Source: Alphaproteobacteria bacterium casp-alpha6 (lineage in GTDB: Bacteria; Pseudomonadota; Alphaproteobacteria; Rhodobacterales; Rhodobacteraceae). From it: 46,115 bases of DNA. The first letter of the stretch is position 1. Each line of letters begins with the position of its first letter. The notes beneath the pieces are model-generated. The model saw only the letters and a list, made by a program, of their open reading frames with translations, was not told the origin of the DNA and did not search any database. The position numbers were made by a program, and so were the translations under genes. Location: assembly GCA_001510135.1 (NCBI GenBank), contig LFER01000060.1:1-46115 (forward strand), read 5' to 3'. Shown piece by piece: positions 34,388-44,166 of the stretch.

Positions 34388-37323
34388 GGCTTGATCGTGG
34401 ACGATTAATCAATCGCGCCCGTCCGCTGCGCTTCACCTTTGATGGGGTCAGCATGACAGGGTATGCGGGGGATACTCTCGCCTCCGCACTTTTGGCCAAT
34501 GACATTCGCCTTTTAGGGCGTTCCTTTAAATATCACCGCCCCCGAGGCGTCATGACTGCAGGCAGCGAAGAGCCAAACGCGCTGGTCACTGTGTCTCCGG
34601 GTCAGGGGCAAGAGCCAAATGTGCGCGCCACACTGCTTGAGCTTTATGACGGACTGAAGGCCGAAAGCCAAAACCGTTGGCCCAGCCTTAATTGGGATCT
34701 TTTGGCCATCAATGATTTTGCCTCTCCTTTTCTGGGCGCTGGATTTTATTATAAAACCTTCATGTGGCCCAAAGCCTTTTGGGAAAAACTGTATGAACCG
34801 CTGATCCGGCGCGCCGCCGGGCTGGGTGCGTTACATGGCACGTCCAAAGATAAATCCTATGAAAAGGCCAATGCTTTTTGCGATTTGCTTGTCATCGGAG
34901 GCGGACCTTCTGGGGTCATGGCAGCTCTGGAGGCGGGCAGGGCAGGATTAGATGTGATCCTTGCCGATGAAGATGTCACGCTTGGCGGGCGGCTTTTGTC
35001 CGATGAGGGCGAGATTGACAGTTCTCCCGCAATGCAATGGCTTGAAACGGTCAAAGCTGAACTGAACGCCATGGAAAATGTGCGCATTTTCAACAGGACA
35101 ACAGTGACAGGCGCCTATGACAATGGAACCTATGGGGCCTTGGAACGGGTGGGGAACCACTTGGCCGATGGACCAAAGGGATTGGTGCGGGAATGTTTTT
35201 GGCGGATTGTCTCAAAACGCACGATCCTTGCAAGTGGCGCTTTGGAGCGTATCATCGCGTTTGCAAATAATGACCGCCCCGGCATCATGACGGCGGGAGC
35301 CCTGCGAAGTTATATTAATCGCTACGGAGCGGCACCGGGCCGCTCTTATGCAATCTTTGGCAATAACGACAGTGCCTTTGAAACTGCGCGATGCCTGCAA
35401 TCTGCGGGGCTTCATATTGCCGCTTACGTGGATAGCCGGTCAGATTCGACGCTACAAGGCGACTTCCCTATCTTTCGGGGTGCGGTGGTGTCAAATACGG
35501 CCGGTCGAGGGGATTTGCAGTCCATCACGCTGCGCCATATTGGGGGGGAGGACAAAATTTCGTCCGATGTATTGGCGGTATCTGGGGGGTGGAACCCCAC
35601 TGTGCATCTGAGTTGTCACATGAACGGACGTCCACAGTGGGATGAGACAACACAGAGCTTTCTGCCTCAATCTGGCGCAATCCCAGGCATGGTTTATGCC
35701 GGCGCTGCTGCAGGTCATATGTCGACGGCAGCCTGTCTGCGCTCCGGCTCTGAAATTGCCAGAAAAGTGATTTCAGATTTAGGCGCCAAAGCAGCATCCC
35801 TGACCCTGCCCCAAGCAGAGGACACACCTTACGCCATCAAGCCGCTTTGGTCTGTGAACACGCGCAAGGGCATGCGGGCTTGGGTAGATTTTCAAAATGA
35901 CGTGACGGTCAAAGATATTGAACAGTCTGTGCTCGAAAATTACCGCTCCGTTGAGCATATGAAACGCTATACCACCCAAGGCATGGCCACGGATCAGGGA
36001 AAAAATTCCAATGTGACCGCATTGGCGGTTCTTGCCGATGTAACAGGTCGGGGTATTCCTGAGACGGGAACGACGACCTATCGTCCGCCCTTTTCGCCTG
36101 TCTCGATTGCGGCAATGGGCTCAGAGGGGCAGGGCAAAGGATTTGCACCAGAACGCTTTGGATCGACGCATCAGATCATGCTCGAACGCGGCGCACCCTT
36201 GATTGAAGCAGGGCTGTGGTATCGCCCAAGTTATTTTCCTCAGGCTGGCGAAAAAACATGGCGGCAATCCTGTGACCGAGAAGTCCTTGCCGTGCGTCAC
36301 CATGTGGGTGTTTGTGATGTATCGACCTTGGGCAAGATTGATATAAAAGGTCCAGATGCGGCAAAGCTTTTGGATTTTGTCTATACCAATACTTTTAGCA
36401 CTTTGCCGATTGGACGCGTAAAATACGGGTTGATGCTGCGCGAAGACGGATATGTCATGGATGACGGAACCACAGCGCGCCTGTCTGAAACCCATTATCT
36501 GATGACAACGACCACCGCGGCGGCCAGTCAGGTCATGGGTCATCTTGAATTCGTGCATCAATGTCTCCATCCCGAATGGGACGTCAGTTTCAATTCCGTG
36601 ACCGAACATTGGACCCAATTTGCGATTGCCGGGCCGAAGGCACGGCAGCTTTTGAGCGCTGTTTTGGACCATCCCCTAAAAGATGCGGACTGGGCCTTCA
36701 TGAGCTGCGGGGCGGTAAGTATTCTCGGTGTGAAGGGGCGCTTGTTCCGCATCTCTTTCAGCGGAGAATTGGGCTTTGAACTGGCTGTGCCGTCTCGCTT
36801 TGGGGACAGCCTGTTCCGGATCCTGATAACCAAAGCCGAAGAGCTCGGGGGATGTGTCTACGGGTTGGAGGCGCTCAATGTGTTGCGTGTGGAAAAAGGA
36901 TTTATCACCCATGCAGAAATTGATGGCCGCGTCACGGTGATGGATCTCGGTCTTCAGCGGATGGTGAGCCAGAAAAAAGACTGCATCGGTAAAACGGCCT
37001 CAGAACGGCCGGGCTTGATGGATTGCGAACGTCCCCGTCTGATCGGGCTGAAAACGGTTGGAGCTGTCAAACAATTGACAGCAGGGGCGCATCTTTTCAA
37101 TGAAAAGGATCCAGTGCAAAGCGCATACGATCAGGGGTTTATTACATCTGTTGCTTACTCCCCTGTGCTAGAGCGATACCATGGCTTGGCCTTCCTCAAA
37201 AATGCTGAGGAGCGAATGGGAGAAAAAATCCGTATGGTGGATCATCTGCGCGATATCGAAGCCTTGTGTGAGATAATCCCCCCCGTGGCTGTCGATCCAA
37301 AAGGAGAACGCATCCGTGCTTAA
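34384..37323 (+). CDS. soxA: Sarcosine oxidase subunit alpha
   Basis: The 979-residue large subunit, binding NAD and FMN together with SoxB and carrying a folate-binding domain. The N-terminal 15-95 region is a ferredoxin-like Fer2_4 domain without cluster cysteines (MTGYAGDTLASALLANDIRLLGRSFKYHRPRGV). A Rossmann fold follows at about 166 (LLVIGGGPSGVMAALEAGRAG). The C-terminal third (about 590-960) is a GcvT/aminomethyltransferase-like domain (DVSTLGKIDIKGPDAAKLLDFVYTN, FRISFSGELGFELAVPS). Start is GTG 34384, overlapping soxD. Length is normal. The end overlaps soxG by 8 nt. Methylene-tetrahydrofolate is the expected product when folate is present. Confidence 0.95.
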   Translation: MRLDRGRLINRARPLRFTFDGVSMTGYAGDTLASALLANDIRLLGRSFKYHRPRGVMTAGSEEPNALVTVSPGQGQEPNVRATLLELYDGLKAESQNRWPSLNWDLLAINDFASPFLGAGFYYKTFMWPKAFWEKLYEPLIRRAAGLGALHGTSKDKSYEKANAFCDLLVIGGGPSGVMAALEAGRAGLDVILADEDVTLGGRLLSDEGEIDSSPAMQWLETVKAELNAMENVRIFNRTTVTGAYDNGTYGALERVGNHLADGPKGLVRECFWRIVSKRTILASGALERIIAFANNDRPGIMTAGALRSYINRYGAAPGRSYAIFGNNDSAFETARCLQSAGLHIAAYVDSRSDSTLQGDFPIFRGAVVSNTAGRGDLQSITLRHIGGEDKISSDVLAVSGGWNPTVHLSCHMNGRPQWDETTQSFLPQSGAIPGMVYAGAAAGHMSTAACLRSGSEIARKVISDLGAKAASLTLPQAEDTPYAIKPLWSVNTRKGMRAWVDFQNDVTVKDIEQSVLENYRSVEHMKRYTTQGMATDQGKNSNVTALAVLADVTGRGIPETGTTTYRPPFSPVSIAAMGSEGQGKGFAPERFGSTHQIMLERGAPLIEAGLWYRPSYFPQAGEKTWRQSCDREVLAVRHHVGVCDVSTLGKIDIKGPDAAKLLDFVYTNTFSTLPIGRVKYGLMLREDGYVMDDGTTARLSETHYLMTTTTAAASQVMGHLEFVHQCLHPEWDVSFNSVTEHWTQFAIAGPKARQLLSAVLDHPLKDADWAFMSCGAVSILGVKGRLFRISFSGELGFELAVPSRFGDSLFRILITKAEELGGCVYGLEALNVLRVEKGFITHAEIDGRVTVMDLGLQRMVSQKKDCIGKTASERPGLMDCERPRLIGLKTVGAVKQLTAGAHLFNEKDPVQSAYDQGFITSVAYSPVLERYHGLAFLKNAEERMGEKIRMVDHLRDIEALCEIIPPVAVDPKGERIRA

Positions 37324-37870
37324 GCTCTCTGCAAAAATGCCGTTTGATGATCTTCTGCCGCTGAGCGTAGGAACGGTCACATTATCAGATGACACACCTG
37401 AAAACATGAGCATTATTGATTGTCCTGTGGGAACAGAGGCCAAGGTGTCTGAGGTTCTCAAATCCGCGCATGGTATGGGGCTTCCCGCGGCGAACCGAAC
37501 TACGGGGAGTGCGAAAAACCGCTGTATCTGGTTCGGAAAAAACCATCTCCTGTTGGGGCCAAAACCGGATGATGCGCTGACGAAGATCGCGCGCCTCAGC
37601 GATGTTTCGGATGGCTATGCGGTTTTACGTGCTGAGGGCAAAGACATCGAAGCTGTTCTGGCCCGCCTTGTGCCCTTAAATCTTGCTCAGAAGCATTTCA
37701 AGCGCGGCCATACGGCAAGAAGTTTGATCCAACATATGCATGGCTCGCTCACGCGCGTCTCTGACAGTGCCTTTCAGGTCATCGTCTTTCGCTCCATGGC
37801 GCAAACGCTGGTGCATGATCTTGAACGGGCAATGATCTCCGTTGAGGCAAGAGCCTCCCTTTTGAAGTAG
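37316..37870 (+). CDS. soxG: Sarcosine oxidase subunit gamma
   Basis: The 184-residue small subunit of the heterotetrameric enzyme. It is poorly conserved in general; here ECVAL-type motifs are weak but NRTTGSAKNRCIWFGKNHLLLGP, YAVLRAEGKDIEAVLARLVPLNL and SDSAFQVIVFRSMAQTLVHDL match the family pattern. It starts at GTG 37316 with AAGGAGAA 7 nt upstream, overlapping soxA by 8 nt, and closes the soxBDAG operon. No folD, purU or glyA follows as in many operons; dnaG comes next, 75 nt away. Confidence 0.9.
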   Translation: MLKLSAKMPFDDLLPLSVGTVTLSDDTPENMSIIDCPVGTEAKVSEVLKSAHGMGLPAANRTTGSAKNRCIWFGKNHLLLGPKPDDALTKIARLSDVSDGYAVLRAEGKDIEAVLARLVPLNLAQKHFKRGHTARSLIQHMHGSLTRVSDSAFQVIVFRSMAQTLVHDLERAMISVEARASLLK

Positions 37871-37945
37871 AGCAGAGCCAAAGGTTAATGCTTTCACGCC
37901 AAGCGGGGTCTGGACTTTGGCCTTCAGAGTCCCGATATTTGAAAA

Positions 37946-39895
37946 ATGAGTCTGCCGTCTGGATTTCTTGATGAATTACGCGCCCGCGTGAGCCTGACCT
38001 CTGTGGTAGGGCGTAAAGTGCAATGGGATCAGCGAAAATCCAATCAAGGCAAAGGGGATATGTGGGCCCCCTGTCCATTTCATCAGGAAAAGACCGCCTC
38101 TTTTCACGTCTTGGATCGCGAAGGATATTATTACTGCTTTGGCTGTCATGCCAAAGGGGATGCAATCACTTTTTTGAAGGACGCCGAAAACCTGAGCTTT
38201 ATGGAGGCCGTCCAGGAACTGGCCCGTCAAGCGGGCATGACGCTGCCGGAACGGGATCCGGGGCTTCAGAAGCAAATCGATGCTCGCAGCGTTTTGGCCG
38301 ACGTCATGGAAAAAGCGGTGCGCTATTTCCGCATGATGATCAAAACACAAGCAGGACGGGAGGCATCCCTTTACCTTGATGGCCGTGGCCTGAGCGAGGG
38401 CACACAAAACCGGTTTGATGTTGGCTATGCTTCTGACAACCGGCAGGGCTTGTTAAAGGCCCTGACAGAGCAAGGTGTTCGAGAGGAGCAATTGATCGAA
38501 TGCGGGCTTTGTATTGCGCCGGACAATGGTGGTGCGCCTTATGACCGATTTCGCAACAGGATCATGTTCCCAATCCGCGATGCGCGGGGACACTGTATTG
38601 CCTTTGGCGGGCGGGCGATGGATCAAAATGCACGCGCCAAATATCTCAATTCTCCGGAAACTCTTCTATTTGATAAGGGACGGTCGCTTTATAACATAGG
38701 GTCGGCACGTTCCGCGCTGGGTAAGAACCACCCTTTGATTGTGAGCGAAGGCTATATGGACGTTATTGCGCTGTCGCAAGCGGGATTTGAAACGGCTGTC
38801 GCGCCACTTGGCACGGCAATCACTGAAAACCAGTTACAAATGATGTGGCGCCTGCATCCTGAGCCTGTGGTGGCATTGGATGGGGATGCCGCTGGTCTGC
38901 GCGCGGCGTATCGTTTGATTGATATCGCGCTGCCCCATATTGATGCCAGCCGCGCATTGCGCTTTGCCCTGATGCCAGAGGGGCAAGATCCCGATGATGT
39001 AATCCAAAAAGGTGGCCCTGAGGCCTTTCAAACACTTCTTGAAAACGCGATTCCAATGGTCGATCTAATGTGGCGTCAGGCAACTGAGGGGCAGAGTTTT
39101 GACAGTCCTGAACGAAAATCCGCTTTGGAACATGCGCTTCAAAATCAAACGCGCTTGATTAAGGATGCCGGATTGCGACGCAATTACGAAACAGCACTTC
39201 GAGACAAGCGATGGGATTTTTTCCGTGCCCAGACCTCTCCAAGATATCTGACCTCCCAAAAGGGAGGCGGGCGAAGAAACTCAGCACCGGTCACTCAGGT
39301 CACCAAAGCGTCCCGTCTTGCGGCGCGGGATGGATTTTCCGCAGATCATTTAAAGGAATCTGTAATTATCGCGGCCCTCATTAATTGCCCCAAGGCAATT
39401 GAGGGGATGCTTGATGAATTGCAGGGATTTGAGTTTTTAACCTCCGAATATGGAGAGATTCTCAGAGTGCTTTGCCAATATTTGCCACAAAGCAGAGAGG
39501 ACGCAGAAGCATGCGCTTCTGATGCGGTGGGCAAAAAAGTCCTTGAAATGCTTTGGTCTGAGAACCATGTCCATGTGGCGCCCTGTATGAAACAACCCCA
39601 AAATGTAGAAATGACCATTATGACGGTTCAAGCCGAGGTTCAAAAACTTGCCATCCAACGGGGCCTTGCCGCGGAATTAGAAGAGGTGTCGCGCGGCTCT
39701 GAACAGGACATCGATGACACTAGCGTCTGGCGTATCACCCGCGCTGTTGAGGCTAAAAATACGACTTTGGCGCCGGCATCTGAAGATAAGGCGGCCTATG
39801 ATATGGCCGATAACGGTGCCCGCATAAATCGTTCTGAAAAGGACGGATGGGAAAAATTACTCTCTGAAATCTCATTTTCCAAAGAAAAAAAGTGA
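37946..39895 (+). CDS. dnaG: DNA primase
   Basis: Synthesises RNA primers for replication and acts with the DnaB helicase. The 649 residues have the N-terminal zinc site C43PFH46...C64FGC67 (APCPFHQEKTASFHV and YYYCFGCHAKGDAITF), the primase core with EGYMDVIALSQAG and ALDGDAAGLRAA (TOPRIM acidic residues), and a divergent C-terminal helicase-interaction domain (about 460-649). It precedes rpoD in the classical dnaG-rpoD arrangement, separated by 109 bp with repeats in it. Confidence 0.96.
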   Translation: MSLPSGFLDELRARVSLTSVVGRKVQWDQRKSNQGKGDMWAPCPFHQEKTASFHVLDREGYYYCFGCHAKGDAITFLKDAENLSFMEAVQELARQAGMTLPERDPGLQKQIDARSVLADVMEKAVRYFRMMIKTQAGREASLYLDGRGLSEGTQNRFDVGYASDNRQGLLKALTEQGVREEQLIECGLCIAPDNGGAPYDRFRNRIMFPIRDARGHCIAFGGRAMDQNARAKYLNSPETLLFDKGRSLYNIGSARSALGKNHPLIVSEGYMDVIALSQAGFETAVAPLGTAITENQLQMMWRLHPEPVVALDGDAAGLRAAYRLIDIALPHIDASRALRFALMPEGQDPDDVIQKGGPEAFQTLLENAIPMVDLMWRQATEGQSFDSPERKSALEHALQNQTRLIKDAGLRRNYETALRDKRWDFFRAQTSPRYLTSQKGGGRRNSAPVTQVTKASRLAARDGFSADHLKESVIIAALINCPKAIEGMLDELQGFEFLTSEYGEILRVLCQYLPQSREDAEACASDAVGKKVLEMLWSENHVHVAPCMKQPQNVEMTIMTVQAEVQKLAIQRGLAAELEEVSRGSEQDIDDTSVWRITRAVEAKNTTLAPASEDKAAYDMADNGARINRSEKDGWEKLLSEISFSKEKK

Positions 39896-39937
39896 AACTT
39901 GCTGAGGAAATACTAATTAAATGAGTCTAAAGAGGTC

Positions 39938-39981
39938 CACGAATCACTTTTTTGCTTTATTGATTCGAAATCACGAATCAC
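39938..39981 (+). promoter_or_regulatory. Repeated CGAATCA elements in front of rpoD
   Basis: CACGAATCAC occurs at 39938-39947 and again at 39972-39981. The reverse complement TGATTCG stands at 39961-39967, forming an inverted repeat with the second copy (TGATTCG-aaatca-CGAATCA). A T-run follows the first copy. They lie between dnaG and the rpoD start (40005) and could be binding sites in an rpoD promoter. Confidence 0.4.
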
Positions 39982-40004
39982 CCCTTCACGTACAGGAGCG
40001 CTGA

Positions 40005-41984
40005 ATGGCTGCCAAAGATACCGAAGATCGCAAGTCTGAAGACCAGGACGCGGAAATGTCCTTGGACATGAGCCAAGCCGCCGTCAAAAAGATGATCGCA
40101 GAAGCACGCGAGCGCGGTTACATAACCTATGATCAGCTTAATCAGGTGCTTCCGCCCGATCAGGTATCTTCTGAGCAAATCGAAGACGTGATGTCTATGC
40201 TTTCCGAAATGGGCATAAACATCATCGAAGACGAAGATGTGGAAGACGAAGACAAGGGCACAACCGACCTTGTTGCGGCCACAGGTCCGAAAGAAGTTGC
40301 GCTCGCTAGCAATGAAAATGAAAAGCTTGATCGTACCGATGATCCGGTCCGGATGTATTTGCGCGAAATGGGTTCTGTGGAGTTGCTGTCGCGCGAAGGC
40401 GAGATTGCAATCGCAAAGCGTATTGAAGCGGGCCGCAATACGATGATTTTGGGTCTTTGTGAAAGCCCTTTGACATTTCAGGCAATCACCATTTGGCGCG
40501 ACGAACTTTTGAACGAAGATATTTTGCTCCGTGACGTGATTGATCTTGAAGCAACATTTGGCAATCAGATGGGTGACGAGGACGGTCGGGAACCCGTGAT
40601 TGACACCAATGTGGTCTCTGTGGGCCAGCCCAAAGCGCAAGATGAGCCAGAATTGGATGCAGATGGTAATCCAATCCTTCTTGACGATGATGACGATGAT
40701 GATGAACATTCCAATATGTCCCTTGCTGCGATGGAGGCAACGCTTAAGCCGCAGGTTTTGGAAACTTTGGAACGGATTGCATTCGATTATTCAAAACTTT
40801 CTGAGATGCAGGATTTGCGTATTTCTGCCACTTTGAACGAAGACGGAAGTTTCAACGATGAGGATGAGAGCACCTATCAGGCGCTTCGCTCAGAAATAGT
40901 GGAACTTGTGAATGAGCTTCATCTGCATAATAACCGCATCGAAGCCTTGATCGATCAGCTTTACGGGATCAACCGCCGCATCATGCAGATTGACAGTTCA
41001 ATGGTTAAACTGGCGGATCAGGCGCGTATCAACCGGCGCGAATTTATCGATGAATACCGCGGCAACGAATTGGATCCCAATTGGCTTGACCGGATGGCTG
41101 AAAAATCAGGGCGCGGATGGCAGATGTTCATCGAACGCTCTTTTGATAAAGCGCATGAATTGCGTTCTGACATGGCACAGGTAGGTCAATATGTTGGGTT
41201 GGATATCAGTGAATTCCGCCGCATTGTATCACAGGTTCAAAAGGGCGAAAAAGAAGCGCGCCAAGCAAAAAAAGAAATGGTCGAAGCCAACCTGCGCCTC
41301 GTCATTTCCATTGCAAAGAAATACACAAACCGCGGGCTTCAGTTTCTTGATCTGATCCAAGAGGGCAATATCGGCCTCATGAAGGCGGTGGATAAATTTG
41401 AATATCGCCGCGGATACAAATTTTCGACCTATGCGACTTGGTGGATCCGTCAGGCAATTACGCGCTCTATTGCGGATCAGGCCCGCACGATCCGTATACC
41501 GGTTCATATGATCGAAACGATCAATAAACTGGTGCGCACGGGGCGTCAGATGCTGCATGAAATCGGGCGGGAACCAACGCCAGAAGAATTGGCTGAAAAG
41601 CTTCAGATGCCGCTGGAAAAAGTGCGTAAAGTGATGAAAATTGCCAAAGAGCCGATTTCTTTGGAAACACCGATCGGGGACGAAGAGGACAGCCAACTGG
41701 GTGATTTCATCCCCGATGGCAATGCAGTTCTTCCTTTGGACAGTGCTATTCAGGAAAACCTGAAGGAAACGACGACACGTGTTTTGTCTTCTTTGACGCC
41801 GCGCGAGGAACGTGTGCTGCGGATGCGGTTTGGTATCGGTATGAACACAGATCATACGCTCGAAGAGGTGGGTCAACAGTTCAGCGTGACGCGCGAACGT
41901 ATCCGTCAGATCGAAGCGAAAGCCCTGCGCAAACTGAAGCATCCTTCGCGGTCGCGCAAGCTTCGCAGCTTTTTAGACCAGTAA
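40005..41984 (+). CDS. rpoD: RNA polymerase primary sigma factor (sigma-70)
   Basis: The 659-residue housekeeping sigma factor. Region 1.1 is at the N-terminus ([29 protein letters not shown]). Region 1.2 is [31 protein letters not shown] large acidic non-conserved region follows ([13 protein letters not shown]). Regions 2.1-2.4 are [79 protein letters not shown], region 3 follows, and region 4 ends [36 protein letters not shown]. Length and acidic loop match alphaproteobacterial RpoD. AGGAG precedes the ATG. Confidence 0.98.
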   Translation: MAAKDTEDRKSEDQDAEMSLDMSQAAVKKMIAEARERGYITYDQLNQVLPPDQVSSEQIEDVMSMLSEMGINIIEDEDVEDEDKGTTDLVAATGPKEVALASNENEKLDRTDDPVRMYLREMGSVELLSREGEIAIAKRIEAGRNTMILGLCESPLTFQAITIWRDELLNEDILLRDVIDLEATFGNQMGDEDGREPVIDTNVVSVGQPKAQDEPELDADGNPILLDDDDDDDEHSNMSLAAMEATLKPQVLETLERIAFDYSKLSEMQDLRISATLNEDGSFNDEDESTYQALRSEIVELVNELHLHNNRIEALIDQLYGINRRIMQIDSSMVKLADQARINRREFIDEYRGNELDPNWLDRMAEKSGRGWQMFIERSFDKAHELRSDMAQVGQYVGLDISEFRRIVSQVQKGEKEARQAKKEMVEANLRLVISIAKKYTNRGLQFLDLIQEGNIGLMKAVDKFEYRRGYKFSTYATWWIRQAITRSIADQARTIRIPVHMIETINKLVRTGRQMLHEIGREPTPEELAEKLQMPLEKVRKVMKIAKEPISLETPIGDEEDSQLGDFIPDGNAVLPLDSAIQENLKETTTRVLSSLTPREERVLRMRFGIGMNTDHTLEEVGQQFSVTRERIRQIEAKALRKLKHPSRSRKLRSFLDQ

Positions 41985-42306
41985 GATCGCAACGTTGACA
42001 GAATTCTTGCCTCTATGGTTGATTGCCATAGATTAATCGCTCCCGTGGCTGGGTACGGCATGGCAAGGTAACAGTATTTCGCAATGATTGCGGTTACCTT
42101 GCGCTCATAAACCGAAGGCTCCGGTGTTTCCAAATAAAGGCGATGTTTGGACCGTTTCTTTTGTGTTGGGATGGTGGAGATTTTCTGATCACACTGGACG
42201 GTCTGACATAGCCAGTCTGCCCAACCCCATTTAACACTTTGCAGTCAGTTCGGATTTGTAGTGTTTTACGCGCAAGGCTGACATAAGAAAGTGTCTGAAA
42301 TCGACC
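41985..42306. other. Intergenic region after rpoD with two hairpins
   Basis: 322 bp without a convincing gene. CTATGG (42013-42018) and CCATAG (42026-42031) form a 6-bp stem with 7-nt loop. CAAGGTAAC (42064-42072) pairs with GTTACCTTG (42093-42101), and inside it CGCAA pairs with TTGCG around TGA, giving a two-part hairpin. Neither has a T-run, so they may be a structured 3' UTR or a small RNA. Confidence 0.5.
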
Positions 42307-42675
42307 ATGAAAACTATATTTAGGTTCCAAACAAACGGCCCTGGCCTTTATGAATTCACGGGTGAAGTTGCGTCTTGGGTGTGTCAAGAATCCGATGGCT
42401 TGTTGACACTTTTCATCCGGCATACCTCAGCGAGCCTGCTCATTCAGGAAAATGCTGATCCAGATATGAAATGGGATTTAAACGCGTTTTTTGAACGTCT
42501 GGTGCCACAAGCCGATGATCCACAAATGTCCTATCTTCGTCATACCTATGAGGGACCAGATGACATGCCCGCACATATAAAGGCGGCATTATTGCCGACC
42601 TCTTTATCGATCCCTGTTTCAGGTGGAAAAATGAGCCTTGGTCAATGGCAAGGTATTTATCTTTTTGAACATTGA
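42307..42675 (+). CDS. YjbQ-family protein (UPF0047, thiamine-phosphate-synthase-like)
   Basis: A 122-residue member of the YjbQ/UPF0047 family, some members of which have weak thiamine phosphate synthase activity. Conserved features are FIRHTSASLLIQENADPDMKWDL, LRHTYEGPDDMPAHIKAALLPTSLSIPV and the C-terminal MSLGQWQGIYLFEH. The protein stops directly after EH, where many members continue with R and a short basic tail, so it is slightly short. No strong ribosome-binding site before the ATG. It stands alone. Confidence 0.88.
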   Translation: MKTIFRFQTNGPGLYEFTGEVASWVCQESDGLLTLFIRHTSASLLIQENADPDMKWDLNAFFERLVPQADDPQMSYLRHTYEGPDDMPAHIKAALLPTSLSIPVSGGKMSLGQWQGIYLFEH

Positions 42676-42895
42676 AACATCCCGCAATATAGAGAAGTGT
42701 CTGCATATTTTTTGAGATAAAACAGACAGTTAAGCTGTATTCTCCCAGCGACACTTCGAAACATTTCAGAGATTAAGAAAATTCTAATTTGGATTAGAAA
42801 AATTCAAGGAGCGGATGGCTTGATTAAATTTATTTAAAAGTTATGTGTTTCCGAAAGGAAACTTGTGACACGATACGCTACGGTTGGGGTTTTAA

Positions 42896-43099
42896 ATGAG
42901 CTTTAATACAAATTTCAAAATGGGTCTGCGGGATTTGGATATCATCGAGGTATCGCTTCGCCAGCGCTTAAATGAACTATCTAAATCGTCAGGCAAAGAC
43001 CATCACAGAGAAATTTCGGAGATCCGTGATGTGTTGGGCAACCTGCACAATCAAAAAGTTTGGTACCGTCCGAAGTCATCAGTTTACGTGGGCGGATGA
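42896..43099 (+). CDS. Small conserved-looking protein, unknown function
   Basis: A 67-residue protein of mostly helical character (LRDLDIIEVSLRQRLNELSKSSGKDHHREISEIRDVLGNLHNQK) ending VWYRPKSSVYVGG. It has no signal peptide or membrane segment. I believe similar short proteins occur in other Rhodobacterales but cannot name a family. The start has no clear ribosome-binding site, but a strong terminator 30 nt after the stop supports a real transcript. A coiled-coil or DNA-associated role is possible. Confidence 0.55.
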   Translation: MSFNTNFKMGLRDLDIIEVSLRQRLNELSKSSGKDHHREISEIRDVLGNLHNQKVWYRPKSSVYVGG

Positions 43100-43128
43100 A
43101 ATAAACCAAAACAGATCTATATACAGGA

Positions 43129-43164
43129 ACGCGCTGAAGTTTCGGTGCGTTTTTTTGTTTTTTT
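43129..43164 (+). terminator. Rho-independent terminator
   Basis: ACGCGCTGAA (43129-43138) pairs with TTCGGTGCGT (43141-43150) through ten positions including two G-U pairs (the innermost A-T pairs probably open as loop). Thirteen T with one G follow. Confidence 0.8.
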
Positions 43165-43258
43165 AAAACCCTTTTCCCATCTGCAAAGAGGATGCTATAG
43201 GCTGAATTAAACATCTGGGCATATGATATGTGCTGGAATTGAGAGGGGCTGAATTGCA

Positions 43259-44116
43259 ATGAAATTTTTAAGTTTTCTAAGAAAAGGTCAACCAACCTTC
43301 GGAGCAGTCATAGGGCAAGGGATTGTTCAAATCGGGGGTCGCTTTGATAGCTCTGTCAATACTTTGCGCGAGGCGATTGAACAGTCTCGACTTGAGGAGG
43401 CCACAGAATATGCAAATGCGCGCAGTCCAGAATTTGGATGGTCTGATGTGACGCTTCTGCCGGTGATACCAGATCCATCAAAGATCCTTTGTATTGGGTT
43501 GAACTATCAAAAGCACAAAATTGAAACGGGTCGTCCTGATGCTGATCATCCTACGATTTTCACGCGCTTTTCGGACTCTCAGGTCGCCCATGGCCAACCA
43601 ATGGTCAAACCAACATCGTCAGAGAGATTTGATTACGAAGGCGAAATGGCAGTCATTATCGGGCGTGGCGGGCGCAACATCGCATCCGAAGACGCCCTTG
43701 ATCACATTGCAGGTTATGCCTGTTACAACGATGGCAGCGTACGCAACTGGCAGAGGCATACCTCGCAGTTTACCCCTGGTAAAAATTTCCCAGCCACCGG
43801 TGGCTTTGGACCCTATATGGTGACACCTGATGAAGTGGGTGATTATAAAACGCTTCCAATCCAGACCCGATTGAACGGTGAAGTGATGCAGGAGGCCTCT
43901 TTGGCCGACCTTATTTTTCCACTCGAAGATCTGATCAGTTATTGCTCCGCCTTTACGCCGCTTTCTCCCGGCGATGTTATCGTAACAGGTACACCCGGAG
44001 GCGTGGGTGACAGACGAGATCCACCGCTTTATATGTTTGCAGGCGATGTTGTTGAGGTCGAAATTGGACGGTTAGGAACTTTGATGAATCCTATCGTTGA
44101 TGAGCCAACGACATAA
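43259..44116 (+). CDS. Fumarylacetoacetate hydrolase family protein
   Basis: A 285-residue hydrolase/decarboxylase of the FAH family. The metal site is formed by FDYEGEMAVIIGRGGRNI (two acidic ligands) and a downstream Asp in YACYNDGSVRNWQRHTSQFTPGKNFPATGGFGPYMV. The C-terminal DVIVTGTPGGVGDRRDPPLYMFAGDVVEVEIGRLGTLMNP is conserved. Members include ureidoglycolate lyase, acylpyruvate hydrolase and homoprotocatechuate decarboxylase-type enzymes; the substrate cannot be told. GAGAGGGG precedes the ATG. It is convergent with the sigma-54 activator gene. Confidence 0.9.
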   Translation: MKFLSFLRKGQPTFGAVIGQGIVQIGGRFDSSVNTLREAIEQSRLEEATEYANARSPEFGWSDVTLLPVIPDPSKILCIGLNYQKHKIETGRPDADHPTIFTRFSDSQVAHGQPMVKPTSSERFDYEGEMAVIIGRGGRNIASEDALDHIAGYACYNDGSVRNWQRHTSQFTPGKNFPATGGFGPYMVTPDEVGDYKTLPIQTRLNGEVMQEASLADLIFPLEDLISYCSAFTPLSPGDVIVTGTPGGVGDRRDPPLYMFAGDVVEVEIGRLGTLMNPIVDEPTT

Positions 44117-44145
44117 CCCTGCACATCCTGTATGATCATTCTCTG

Positions 44146-44166
44146 ACGGGCATCTCTAGAGCCCGT
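44146..44166. terminator. Short hairpin between convergent genes
   Basis: ACGGGC (44146-44151), 9-nt loop, GCCCGT (44161-44166). It overlaps the last codons of the sigma-54 activator gene and could serve both directions, but lacks a T-run. Confidence 0.35.

Noticed and set aside
39978..40709. Long minus-strand frame opposite rpoD
   Set aside because: Antisense shadow of the rpoD coding sequence; no supported start or motif.
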